Of a stretch of DNA of 64,000 bases, positions 25,643-34,216 are shown one piece after another. Numbering within the stretch: position 1 is the stretch's first letter; each line of letters begins with the position of its first letter. This DNA is from JACTMZ01 sp044359955 (GTDB lineage: Bacteria; Verrucomicrobiota; Verrucomicrobiia; Chthoniobacterales; JACTMZ01): assembly GCA_044359955.1 (NCBI GenBank), contig JBIKLF010000010.1, forward strand, positions 1-64,000. The letters run 5' to 3'. The notes beneath the pieces are model-generated. The model had not been told where the DNA came from. It ran no database searches and worked only from the letters and a program-made list of their open reading frames with translations. The position numbers and the translations under genes were made by a program.

Positions 25643-28216
25643 CTAGATTTCGACGCTTTCGATTTCCTCTTCCATGGTCTCGCTGACCACGGGGGCCATG
25701 GCTTGGAGTTTTTCACCGTCGCCGAGGCCGATCAGGCGCACGCCTTGGGCGTTGCGTCCGGTCATGCGGATCTCGCTCACCCGGGTGCGGACGCTTTGGC
25801 CGCCGCTGGTCATGAGCATGATTTCGTCTGTCTCGCGCACGCTGAGGGCGCCGACCACGTCACCGGTTTTGTCGGTGACTTTCATCGTGATGATGCCTTT
25901 GCCGCCGCGCCCTTGCAGACGGTATTCGTCGAATTCGGTGCGTTTGCCCACCCCGTTGGCTCCGGCCACGAGAAGGGTGGTGTCCGCGACAACCAGCGCG
26001 GCCCCGATGACGAAGTCGCCTTTGGCCGGACGGATGCCCCAGACTCCGGTGGCGGTGCGGCCCATGTCACGGATGTCTTCCTCGCTGAAACGGATGCTCA
26101 TGCCGTCCTTGGTGATGAGGACAATTTCGTTGTGTCCGTTGGTCATGAGCGCGGCAATCAATTCGTCACCATCCTCGATATTGATCGCGATGATGCCCCC
26201 CTTGCGGATGTTGCGGTAGGAGGAAAGGTTGCTCTTCTTGATCACGCCGGTCTTGGTCGTGAAGAGGATGTGCTGGTTCTCGTCCCAGGTCTCGTCTTTG
26301 CCCGCGCCCAACTTCGACTGGATGCGCATGACGGCGGCAATTTCCTCGCCGGGTTTGAACTCGAGGAGGTTGGCGATGGAGCGGCCTTTGGCCGCGCGGC
26401 CCATTTCGGGGATGTTGTAGGCTTTTTCGACGTAGCAGCGTCCTTTTTTGGTGAAGAAGACGAGGTAGTCGTGCGTGCTCGCGGTAAAGAGGTGTTCGAC
26501 GAAATCGTCCTCCGCGTTCTCCGCGTTGGCTTCGCGGGTCTGCATGCCGATGACACCTTTGCCGCCGCGTTTCTGGGCGCGGTAGGCGCTGACCGCGGTG
26601 CGTTTGATGAAGCCGCGGTGGGTCACGGTGATGATGCAGCCTTCGTTGGTGATGAGATCCTCGATGTTCATCTCACCTTCGTCGGGCACGATGTCGGTCA
26701 GCCGGGGGTTGGCGTATTTCGTTTGGATCTCGCGCAGTTCGCTTTTGATGATGTCGAGGACACGTTCCTCGCGGGCGATGATGTCGAGCAGGTCCTCGAT
26801 GGTGGAAAGGAGGGTCTGGTATTCGCCGAGCACCTTGTCGCTCTCCAGGCCGGTCAACTGGTAGAGGCGGAGTTCGAGGATGTCGTCGACCTGCTGCTCG
26901 GTCAGCAGGTATTCGCCATCGGTCAGGCGCGCTTCGCTGCGGACTTTGATCCCGAATTTTTCGACCTGCTTGCGGGTGAATTCGAAAGCGAGGAGTTTGA
27001 CTTTGGCTTCTTCGCGGTTTTTCGAGCCGCGGATGATGCGGATAAACTCGTCGAGGTTGGCCAGGGCGATGAGGAAGGCCTCGAGTTTTTCGGCCCGCAC
27101 TTCGGCTTCGGCCAAGAGGTGGCGGGTGCGGCGCAGGACGACTTCGCGGCGGTGCTCGATGTAGCAGGCGATGGCTTCTTTGAGCGAAAGCAGCTTCGGC
27201 TTGCCATGGTCGATGGCCAGCATGGTGATGGAGAACGAGCTCTCCAGCGCGGTGTGCTTGTAGAGGTTGTTGATGACAACCTTGGGGTTGGCGTCGCGCT
27301 TGAGTTCGATGACCACGCGCGTGTTTTCGTCCGATTCGTCGCGGATGGCGCTGATGTCGGTGATCGTCTTCTGGTTGACCAGATCGGCCACCCGCTCGAC
27401 GAAAGTGGCGCGGTTGACGTTGTAGGGGATTTCGGTGACGACGATCTGTTCGCGGTTGCCTTTGAGTTCCTCGACCCCGGCTTTGCCGCGGACCTTGACC
27501 GAACCGCGGCCGGTTTCGAGGTATTGGCGGATGCCGCCGACCCCGCAGAGTTGGCAACCGGTGGGGAAGTCGGGGCCTTTGACGTGCTTCATCAAGCCGT
27601 CGAGGTTGATATCGGGCCGGTCGATCTGCGCGCAGATGGCGTCGATCACTTCGCCGAGATTGTGCGGCGGCATGTTGGTGGCCATGCCGACGGCGATGCC
27701 GGTGCCGCCATTGACCAGAAGATTGGGGAAGGCGGCGGGGAAGACGACGGGCTCGGTTAGGCGTTCGTCGTAATTGGGGACGAAATCGACGGTCGATTTG
27801 TCCATATCGGCCATGAGGGCCGTGCCGAGGTGGGTGAGGCGCGCCTCGGTATAACGCATGGCGGCCGGCGGATCGCCTTCGACCGAGCCGAAGTTGCCCT
27901 GGCCGTCGACCAGAGTTTCGCGCATGGCCCAGCTCTGCGCCATGTGGACGAGGGTGGGATAAATGACCGCTTCGCCGTGCGGGTGGTAGTTGCCGCTCGT
28001 GTCACCGCAAATTTTCGCGCACTTGATCTGCTGGCGCCCGGGAAAGAGCCGCAGGTCGTGCATCGCGTAAAGGATGCGGCGCTGGGCGGGCTTGAGTCCG
28101 TCGCGCGCATCGGGCAAAGCGCGCGAGATGATGACGGACATGGAGTAGTCGAGGAAGGAGCGTGACATCTCCTCCGCGACATCGATCGGTTCGACTTTTT
28201 CGTTCTGGTTATACAC
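25643..28216 (-). CDS. gyrA: DNA gyrase subunit A
   Basis: 857 aa. Breakage-reunion domain: DGLKPAQRRILYAM, catalytic Tyr122 in AAMRYTEARLT. The C-terminal beta-pinwheel has the gyrase-defining GyrA box QKRGGKG, so this is GyrA and not ParC. It introduces negative supercoils together with GyrB, which is not in the window. The quinolone pocket reads HPHGEAVIYP: position 83 is Ala and position 87 is Pro in E. coli numbering, which happens to coincide here. Both residues that anchor the drug's water-metal bridge are therefore missing. It is convergent with the photolyase operon (59 bp between stops). Confidence 0.96.
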   Translation of the reverse strand: MYNQNEKVEPIDVAEEMSRSFLDYSMSVIISRALPDARDGLKPAQRRILYAMHDLRLFPGRQQIKCAKICGDTSGNYHPHGEAVIYPTLVHMAQSWAMRETLVDGQGNFGSVEGDPPAAMRYTEARLTHLGTALMADMDKSTVDFVPNYDERLTEPVVFPAAFPNLLVNGGTGIAVGMATNMPPHNLGEVIDAICAQIDRPDINLDGLMKHVKGPDFPTGCQLCGVGGIRQYLETGRGSVKVRGKAGVEELKGNREQIVVTEIPYNVNRATFVERVADLVNQKTITDISAIRDESDENTRVVIELKRDANPKVVINNLYKHTALESSFSITMLAIDHGKPKLLSLKEAIACYIEHRREVVLRRTRHLLAEAEVRAEKLEAFLIALANLDEFIRIIRGSKNREEAKVKLLAFEFTRKQVEKFGIKVRSEARLTDGEYLLTEQQVDDILELRLYQLTGLESDKVLGEYQTLLSTIEDLLDIIAREERVLDIIKSELREIQTKYANPRLTDIVPDEGEMNIEDLITNEGCIITVTHRGFIKRTAVSAYRAQKRGGKGVIGMQTREANAENAEDDFVEHLFTASTHDYLVFFTKKGRCYVEKAYNIPEMGRAAKGRSIANLLEFKPGEEIAAVMRIQSKLGAGKDETWDENQHILFTTKTGVIKKSNLSSYRNIRKGGIIAINIEDGDELIAALMTNGHNEIVLITKDGMSIRFSEEDIRDMGRTATGVWGIRPAKGDFVIGAALVVADTTLLVAGANGVGKRTEFDEYRLQGRGGKGIITMKVTDKTGDVVGALSVRETDEIMLMTSGGQSVRTRVSEIRMTGRNAQGVRLIGLGDGEKLQAMAPVVSETMEEEIESVEI

Positions 28217-28431
28217 GGGAAATTAGGTGACTGGCGTGACGTTTTGGCCCTGTTTCGGGCGAGTGTGGATTCTGTCCGCTCGACGGCTGCCCGACCAGCG
28301 CAAAGATCGGCTTTTGGCCGCGATTTCTCGATCTGTTTTTGCGGGGGTGGGTGGCCAGAGGCGGGCCGGTCAGTTCGCAATCTTTCGGCCGCACAACGCC
28401 CACGCCCCGATGGCAGGCGGTGGCTCTCTTA

Positions 28432-28469
28432 TGACAAAACTTGTCATCAAGGTTGCAGTCTAGCATAAC
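28432..28469 (+). promoter_or_regulatory. Promoter with overlapping operator-like palindrome, upstream of eda-kdgK
   Basis: TTGTCA (28441-28446), 17 bp, CATAAC (28464-28469) form a fair sigma-70 promoter pointing at eda. TGACAA-AAC-TTGTCA (28432-28446) is an exact inverted repeat that covers the -35 box, so a dimeric repressor bound there would block the promoter. The repressor is unknown. Confidence 0.5.
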
Positions 28470-28492
28470 CCACACTCATGAACCTAAAAACG

Positions 28493-28675
28493 GAGATGAG
28501 AGTTGACCGATGAGGGTTGAGAGATTAGGCAACAAGGCGAGACGCCGCAGCCCAGCATCACCCTTGGGGTGACGGAGCGGAAATGGGCAAGCCTTTGATT
28601 TTCAGTCCCTCATTTGCCTCCGGCTGTCTACGCTTCGCTGCGGCTCTCAACCATAGACCCTCAACTTCCTTTCTA
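28493..28675. repeat. Family F hairpin before eda
   Basis: GAGGGTTGAGAGATT-type sequence at about 28509-28525 faces GGCTCTCAACCATAGACCCT at about 28645-28664. The inner part has CCTCCGGCTGTCTACGCTTC, a diverged form of the segment at 46757-46798. It ends just before the eda ATG at 28678. Confidence 0.6.
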
Positions 28676-28677
28676 GG

Positions 28678-29325
28678 ATGAAAGCCCTTTTTCCGGAATC
28701 TCTCACCAAACGCATCCGCACATCCAAGATCATCGCCGTGGTGGTGATTGACGAACCGTCTGCTGCCGTGCCACTGGCCAACGCCCTGCTGGCCGGCGGG
28801 ATCGAGGCCATCGAACTGACCCTGCGCACGCCGACGGCATGCGAGTCGCTGGCGGCCATCCGCAACGCATGCCCGGACATGCTCGCCGGCTTGGGCACGG
28901 TGCTCACTGCCGAGCAGGTTGCCCAAGCGGTCGAGGGTGGAGCCGCCTTTGCCGTCGCGCCGGGGCTGAATCCGAATGTTGTGCGCGCAGCGCAAGCGGC
29001 GGGCTTGCCGTTCGCACCGGGAATCGTCACCCCCTCGGACATCGAGAACGCCGTGGCGCTGGGCTGCCGCTTACTCAAGTTCTTCCCGGCGGAAGCTTCC
29101 GGTGGCATTTCCTACCTCAAGTCGATGGGCGCTCCCTACGCCCACCTCGGCTTGGAATACATTCCGCTGGGCGGCCTCGATGAAAGCAACTTCACCCGCT
29201 ATCTGGCCCTCGACAACGTGCCGGCCGTTGGTGGCTCGTGGATCGCCCCGCGTGAGCTGATCCGCGGCCGCAACTGGCATGTGATCACTGAAAACGCCCG
29301 CTGCGCCACCAAAGCAATTTCCTAA
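28678..29325 (+). CDS. eda: 2-keto-3-deoxy-6-phosphogluconate aldolase (KDPG/KHG aldolase family)
   Basis: 215 aa class I aldolase of the Eda family. It splits KDPG into pyruvate and glyceraldehyde-3-phosphate. The Schiff-base Lys sits in CRLLKFFPAEASGG, with the phosphate-binding PLGGLDESN and WIAPRELI following; the general-acid Glu is in AIELTLRTP. kdgK follows after 1 bp, so the pair forms the lower part of a uronate/alginate/gluconate route. Both catalytic motifs are complete. Confidence 0.93.
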   Translation: MKALFPESLTKRIRTSKIIAVVVIDEPSAAVPLANALLAGGIEAIELTLRTPTACESLAAIRNACPDMLAGLGTVLTAEQVAQAVEGGAAFAVAPGLNPNVVRAAQAAGLPFAPGIVTPSDIENAVALGCRLLKFFPAEASGGISYLKSMGAPYAHLGLEYIPLGGLDESNFTRYLALDNVPAVGGSWIAPRELIRGRNWHVITENARCATKAIS

Positions 29326-29326
29326 T

Positions 29327-30421
29327 ATGAAAACCACCATCGTCACCTTCGGAGAGATCATGGGACGGCTCTGTCCGCCCGGTCACCTGCGATTTGTGCA
29401 AGCCATGCCGGGTTCGCTCGACATCACTTTCGCGGGCGCGGAAGCCAATGTCGCCGCGTCGCTCGCCTTATTCGGGGCGAGGGCCCGCTTCGTCACCGCC
29501 CTGCCGGACAATGTGCTCGGCGACTCCTGCGTGCGCGTCTTGCGCGGCCTTGGCGTCGATACTTCGCGCATCCTCAAGACCAAGTCCGGCCGCCTCGGAC
29601 TTTATTTCGTTGAGAAGGGCGCCAACCAGCGTCCGAGCCATGTCGTCTATGATCGCTCGCACAGCGCCATCGCCGAGGCGCGGCCCGCGGACTTCAACTG
29701 GTCAGCCATTCTCGAAGGGGCCTGCTGGCTTCATACCACCGGCATCACCCCCGCGCTCTCGCGCCATGCTTTCGAATCCTGCCTGGCGGCTGCCCGTGGC
29801 GCCAAAGCCGCCGGTCTCACGGTTTCCTGCGACCTCAACTTCCGCAAGAAGCTCTGGGACTGGGAGCCCGGCACCAAGTCCACCGATCTCGCCCGGCGTT
29901 GCCTGACCGAAATTCTGCCGCACGTGGATGTCTGCATCGCCAACGAAGAAGATGCCGCCGACGTGCTCGGCATCCACGCCGAGGGCAGCGACGTCGAAAG
30001 CGGCAGCCTCTCCGTCGATCGCTACCCGGAAGTCGCACGCGAGATCGTCCGCCTCTTCCCCAACATCGCCAAGGTGGCCATCACCCTGCGCGAGAGCATC
30101 TCCGCCTCGCACAACAACTGGGGTGCGATGCTTTATGATACTTCGTCGGACCGTGCCTATTTTGCGCCTTTGAAAAATGAGGAATACGCGCCCTACGAAA
30201 TCCGCAACATCGTCGATCGCGTGGGAGGCGGCGACAGCTTTGGCGCCGGCCTCGTCTATGCACTGAACACGCCGGAGCTGGCCGCACCGCAAACCGCCAT
30301 CCGCTTCGCCACCGCCGCCTCGTGTCTGGCCCATTCGATCGAGGGCGACTTCAATTTCTCATCCCGCGCCGAAGTCGAGGCATTGATGGGCGGGAACGCC
30401 TCGGGTCGCGTGGTGCGTTGA
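29327..30421 (+). CDS. kdgK: 2-keto-3-deoxygluconate kinase (PfkB family)
   Basis: 364 aa ribokinase-fold sugar kinase. The N-terminal FGEIMGRLCPPG and FAGAEANVAASLALFGARA fit the KdgK subgroup (G-G-A-E-x-N-x-A). The C-terminal signature VDRVGGGDSFGAGLVYAL holds the catalytic Asp. Coupling to eda (1-bp gap) makes 2-keto-3-deoxygluconate the probable substrate, phosphorylated to KDPG, which Eda then cleaves. The protein is about 40-50 residues longer than many bacterial KdgKs because of an insertion around residues 200-245. Confidence 0.87.
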   Translation: MKTTIVTFGEIMGRLCPPGHLRFVQAMPGSLDITFAGAEANVAASLALFGARARFVTALPDNVLGDSCVRVLRGLGVDTSRILKTKSGRLGLYFVEKGANQRPSHVVYDRSHSAIAEARPADFNWSAILEGACWLHTTGITPALSRHAFESCLAAARGAKAAGLTVSCDLNFRKKLWDWEPGTKSTDLARRCLTEILPHVDVCIANEEDAADVLGIHAEGSDVESGSLSVDRYPEVAREIVRLFPNIAKVAITLRESISASHNNWGAMLYDTSSDRAYFAPLKNEEYAPYEIRNIVDRVGGGDSFGAGLVYALNTPELAAPQTAIRFATAASCLAHSIEGDFNFSSRAEVEALMGGNASGRVVR

Positions 30422-30574
30422 AGCCCGCAGCTCGGATCTTCTTCAGATGAAACCTGCGTCGGATTCATGCCGTCGGAGACGCAAGAAAAGCGCGGCTGGG
30501 CTCGGTTTTTCCAGGGGGCACGGCCGTCCCGGCCGTATTGTCTGATCGTGACGGGCTCAGAATTTGCAGACTTA
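30422..30574. repeat. Intergenic gap after kdgK with a GC-rich inverted repeat
   Basis: CAGGGGGCACGGCCGTCCC at 30512-30530, continuing GGCCGTATTGTCTGATCG, recurs near 63612-63655 and in part at 31935-31970. No gene seen. Confidence 0.55.
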
Positions 30575-30640
30575 GGTAGGGACGCGCGGCTCGCGCGTCC
30601 GTTGGTTGGGGATCGGACGAGCGGCCGCTCGTCCCTGCCT
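30575..30640. repeat. 66-bp three-stem element, copy A3
   Basis: First hairpin arms GGACGCGCG/CGCGCGTCC carry paired (compensatory) changes relative to A1. Second hairpin GGACGAGCG/CGCTCGTCC. Confidence 0.9.
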
Positions 30641-30771
30641 TCTGAACGAACATTTCCTCCTGCTGCAGCCCGTCCATCGCCGCGGCTTCTGCATCGTTAC
30701 GGCTGAGCCGATTTCATGACGTGGAACAACCGGGCGGCGGCCGGAGCCGAGGCTTGGCGAGACAGCCCCGA

Positions 30772-30862
30772 GTCCCTGAACCCGCGCGCGGCGGGTGTGG
30801 TTGGGGAGTAACTGGGGCCGGCGTCGACGGTGAGCTTGGGCAGGCAGAGGCAAGAAAGCCAC
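30772..30862. repeat. Family D repeat, long copy
   Basis: GTCCCTGAACCCGCGCGCGG ... GTGAGCTTGGGCAGGCAGAG, more than 85 % alike by eye to 10988-11080. Confidence 0.85.
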
Positions 30863-30890
30863 AGCCGAGTCTGCGAGACGGCCCATAGGA

Positions 30891-31865
30891 TCAAGCCTGG
30901 CCTTTTTTGCGGCGGCGTTTTCGCGGCGGTTCGGCTTGTCCCCACGCCCGGGCATATTCGGAGGGAGTCACGCCCGTGAGTTTGCGGAACAAAAGGTTGA
31001 AGTGGCTCAGCGTGTGGAAGCCCACGCGGTCCGCCACTTCGATGATGCGCGTGCCGGGCAGGCAAAGCAGGGCTTTGGCCTGGGTGATGCGGTAGGCGCC
31101 GAGGTAGGCAACCGGACTCATGCCCACCGTCGCGCGGAACAAAGCTTGCAACCGGGACTCGTGGAGGCCGGACGCGGCGGCGATCTCCGCGGTGTAGATC
31201 TCCTCGGCATACCGCTCGTGGATGAAGCGGAACGCCTTGCGGAGCGCCTCCCAGTTCGGGGCTTCGGCAGGCGCCGGAACGGGCCGGGCCGCGGGCGGTT
31301 GGCGGCGGAACAGGAGCACCAGGAGATCCATGAGAAGGGCGCGCAGGCGCAACTCGGACCCGGCCTGCCGGCGGTCGTGCTCCACGGCCATCGCCTCGAA
31401 AAGTCCGCCCACCTCGCGCTGCCGGGCGGGCGGGATTTGGTGGACGCAGTGGCTGTAGTCCCGGACATTGACCATCCAGGAAAGCAGATGCGCCCCGTCC
31501 TCAATGGGCCCCATCTCCAGCAGGAGGATCGGCAAAAAGTGGACCGAGATGCCGCGGGCGGGATACGTGAGCGATTTGGCATAATGGGGGACGCCGGGCC
31601 CCAACAAAAGCGCGGAACCCGCCCCGCGCCGGACTTTGGCCGGTCCGATGAAATGCAGCGCGCTTCCTTCGCTGCTCCAGCCCACTTCGCAGTAAGGGTG
31701 CTCCTCCGGATAAGGAACCGTGGGCTCCAGGGGGGCGCCCGACTTCCGTCCGGTCCGGCGCACGATGATCGGCCGGACCGGAGTGAGCGGGTGGCTAACC
31801 TCCCTCACCTGGGAGAGCCAGGAGATCTCGTCCGGGGAGGCGGGGTGGTTGGCTGGGCGCATCAT
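30891..31865 (-). CDS. AraC-family transcriptional regulator with cupin-like sensor
   Basis: 324 aa. N-terminal AraC_binding/cupin-like domain (HPYCEVGWSSEG, GSALLLGPGVPHYAKSLTYPARGISVHFLP). The C-terminal double HTH (YTAEIAAASGLHESRLQALFRATVGMSPVAYL ... EVADRVGFHTLSHFNLLFRKLTGVTPSEYARAW) is intact. The C-terminus is very basic (PPRKRRRKKGQA). It lies on the same strand, 290 bp downstream of the SDR that ends the seven-gene catabolic operon. Its ligand is likely a sugar or acid handled by that operon; the 290-bp gap, with its family D copy, argues for its own promoter. Confidence 0.87.
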   Translation of the reverse strand: MMRPANHPASPDEISWLSQVREVSHPLTPVRPIIVRRTGRKSGAPLEPTVPYPEEHPYCEVGWSSEGSALHFIGPAKVRRGAGSALLLGPGVPHYAKSLTYPARGISVHFLPILLLEMGPIEDGAHLLSWMVNVRDYSHCVHQIPPARQREVGGLFEAMAVEHDRRQAGSELRLRALLMDLLVLLFRRQPPAARPVPAPAEAPNWEALRKAFRFIHERYAEEIYTAEIAAASGLHESRLQALFRATVGMSPVAYLGAYRITQAKALLCLPGTRIIEVADRVGFHTLSHFNLLFRKLTGVTPSEYARAWGQAEPPRKRRRKKGQA

Positions 31866-32154
31866 CGGGAGATTAGAGAGGTCAAAGCACGGTGGCGCGC
31901 AAGCCTAAGCCGTCTTCATAGAAGTGGTTTGGGCAGGGGGCACGGGCGTCCCGCCCTTCTTGTCTGCCGGCAAACGGGCGAACCGGAGTCCCGCCCAAGC
32001 GGGACGCAGATAGCCCCATAGGCAAACGCCGTTCTCCCTGGGCTTGGCCGCCCCAGTCACTCCCAACCACACCCGCCGCGCGCGGGTTCAGGGAATCCTG
32101 CGGAATTCTTGGCACCGGCTTTGCTGGCTTAGGATGAAACAAGTTTACCATCGC
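31866..32154. repeat. Intergenic gap with inverted family D copy
   Basis: 32051-32094 is the reverse complement of family D (TCCCAACCACACCCGCCGCG). 31931-31975 resembles the GC-rich repeat of 30512. No gene seen. Confidence 0.7.
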
Positions 32155-32943
32155 TCAAAAATCGCGGATGTAGCCCGCAAGCCAACCTCCGTCCACCGGC
32201 AAGACCGCGCCGTTGATATAAGAAGATTCCGGTGCCGCGAGAAAGCAGACCGCGTGCGCGACCTCCTCCGCTGTGCCCGGTCGGCCGAGAGGAATGTGAT
32301 CGAGCAATTCCTGCATCCGCCCGTTGAAACGCGCGCCCTTGCGGTAAAAGAGTCCGCCCGTTCCCTCCGTGGTAATCGAACCCGGGGCCACGCAGTTGGT
32401 GAGGATGCCCATCGGCGCAAGTTCCATGGCCATGGCGCGCGTCAGGTTGACCACCCCGGCTTTGGCCGCGACGAAGGCGCACTGCAAGCGGGCCGGCACC
32501 AGACCAAGCACGGAAGAAATATTGATGATGCGGGCCCCGCCCGCGGACTTTTGCAGGAGAGGAACAGCGGCGCGACTGACGAGGTATAGACCCGTCAAAT
32601 CCACCCGGAGAACACGCTCCCACTCGGCCAGGGGGAAGGCGTCGATGTTCACGCGATTTTCCGCCGCGGTATTGACGCCGGCATTGTTGACCAAGATGTC
32701 GAGCCTGCCGGTGCGGGCGAGGACCTCCTCCATGGCGGCAGCCACCGAAGCTTCGTCGGAGACATCCATTGGCACCGCGAAAGCCCCGGGGAGTTGCGCG
32801 GCGCTCTCGCCCGCCGCCGCGAGGTGGATATCCGCGCAAACCAAGCGGGCTCCGCAGGCGGCCAAGGCCGCCGCAACCGCCCGCCCGATTCCTCCCGCCG
32901 CGCCGGTCACCAAAGCGACCTTGCCGTTTAAGTCGCATTTCAT
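32155..32943 (-). CDS. Short-chain dehydrogenase-like protein with Tyr-to-Phe change
   Basis: 262 aa classical SDR scaffold: TGAAGGIG cofactor motif, Asp39 after strand 2 (CADIH, so NAD rather than NADP), NNAGVN, catalytic Ser in NISSVLG. Where the family has YxxxK the sequence reads F157-V-A-A-K161; the codon is TTC. Without the Tyr proton donor, ordinary carbonyl reduction should be crippled, so this may be a binding protein, a changed enzyme or a decaying gene. Its start overlaps the E2 stop by ATGA, placing it last in the seven-gene operon. In related pathways this position is held by a keto-deoxy-acid dehydrogenase. Confidence 0.85.
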   Translation of the reverse strand: MKCDLNGKVALVTGAAGGIGRAVAAALAACGARLVCADIHLAAAGESAAQLPGAFAVPMDVSDEASVAAAMEEVLARTGRLDILVNNAGVNTAAENRVNIDAFPLAEWERVLRVDLTGLYLVSRAAVPLLQKSAGGARIINISSVLGLVPARLQCAFVAAKAGVVNLTRAMAMELAPMGILTNCVAPGSITTEGTGGLFYRKGARFNGRMQELLDHIPLGRPGTAEEVAHAVCFLAAPESSYINGAVLPVDGGWLAGYIRDF

Positions 32944-34199
32944 GCTCTGTTTTTATTTTGCGTTTCGATGTCGGGGCCCGCGATCCGCGAGGTGTCCGGG
33001 GCCAAAAGAAAAGGGGCGGGGTTCGCCACCCCCTGCCGCACATCCTGCAGGAAGCGTGCAGCTGGCGCGCCGTCCACCACCCGGTGATCGAAGGTCAGGC
33101 TCAAGCGCATCGTGTCACGGAAGACGATCGCGCCTTTTTCTCCTTCGGCCGGTTCGCGGAAGATGGATCCGATGCCGAGCACCGCGGTCTCCGGGTAATT
33201 GATGATGGGCGTGAACGACTCGATGTCGAAACTGCCCAGGCTGGTGATGGTGAAGTTGCCGCCTTGCAGATCTTCCGGAGAGATACGACGCGAACGGGCA
33301 CTTTCGATCAGTTCGCGCGATTTCCGCGAGACGGCGGCCAGCGGCAAGTTGCCGACATCCTTGATCACCGGCACGAGCAGGCCCTGCTCGGTATCCACGG
33401 CCAAGCCGATGTTGATCGAGTCCGGCAGGAAGATTTCATCGTTTTCCCAGCGCGCGGCGAGCATGGGGTGCTTGGCCAGGGCGCGGGCCACGACCTTGGC
33501 AATGATGTCGTTGTAAGAAGGCACGCCTTCGCCGGCCAAGACTTCCTTCAGTTCGCGTCGCAGCAAAACCAGGCGGGAGGCATCGCACCGCGCATGCAGG
33601 GTGACCGGTGCGGTGGATTGTTTGCTCTGCATCATGCGCGCGGCGATGATGCGCCGGAGATTGGCCACCGGCTGACCTCCCACGCCCGGCGAGCTGACCT
33701 CCACCGCCATGACATCCTGCTCGCGGATGCGGCCGCCGGTGCCGCCGGGTTCGACGCGGGACAGATCGACCCCGCGGTTTTTCGCCGCACGCCGCGCACG
33801 GGGGCTGGCCGGAGTTTCCCCGGAAACCGCGGCAGCAGGACTGGCCGAAGGCGTTTGGACGGCAACGGGCGATGGCGTGACCTGATCGGCCGCCACATCT
33901 TCCGGCGTCCCGGCAACCGCGGCAGCGGTCGCGCCAACGGCCGGCGGCTTTTCGCCGGGCGCGAGAAGATAGCCCAAAACGCGGCCGACTTTGGTCACTT
34001 CGCCGGATTGCGGACCATTGGCGGGAAGGTGGAGGATTCCGCTGTCGGTGGCCTCCACTTCCTGCGCCGCCTTGTCGGTCTCGAGCACGAATAGCGGCTC
34101 GCCCGATTTGACCTCCTCGCCCTCGTTTTTCAACCACGACTGGAAGACCCCCTCTTCCATCGACCAGCCGAGTCTCGGCAATGTGATTTCGATCGCCAT
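32940..34199 (-). CDS. Dihydrolipoamide acyltransferase, E2 of a 2-oxoacid/acetoin dehydrogenase complex
   Basis: 419 aa. Lipoyl domain at residues 1-80 with the lipoylated Lys43 in ETDKA. A Pro/Ala-rich linker follows, then a peripheral-subunit-binding domain around 135-170 (SPRARRAAKNRGVDLSRVEPGGTGGRI, shown in parts), then the catalytic domain with TFDHRVVDGAPAARFLQ (His and Asp of the active site). It moves the acyl group from E1-TPP to CoA. It is 17 bp downstream of the E1 gene and overlaps the SDR gene. An E3 (lipoamide dehydrogenase) gene is not present and must be supplied from elsewhere. Confidence 0.92.
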   Translation of the reverse strand: MAIEITLPRLGWSMEEGVFQSWLKNEGEEVKSGEPLFVLETDKAAQEVEATDSGILHLPANGPQSGEVTKVGRVLGYLLAPGEKPPAVGATAAAVAGTPEDVAADQVTPSPVAVQTPSASPAAAVSGETPASPRARRAAKNRGVDLSRVEPGGTGGRIREQDVMAVEVSSPGVGGQPVANLRRIIAARMMQSKQSTAPVTLHARCDASRLVLLRRELKEVLAGEGVPSYNDIIAKVVARALAKHPMLAARWENDEIFLPDSINIGLAVDTEQGLLVPVIKDVGNLPLAAVSRKSRELIESARSRRISPEDLQGGNFTITSLGSFDIESFTPIINYPETAVLGIGSIFREPAEGEKGAIVFRDTMRLSLTFDHRVVDGAPAARFLQDVRQGVANPAPFLLAPDTSRIAGPDIETQNKNRA

Positions 34200-34216
34200 A
34201 CGTCGTGATCCTCCTC

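Noticed and set aside
25634..27760. A 708-codon open frame on the plus strand antisense to gyrA
   Set aside because: Composition is the mirror of GC-rich gyrA codons (Asp/Gly/Val/Ala-rich, no known motif); gyrA on the other strand is certain.
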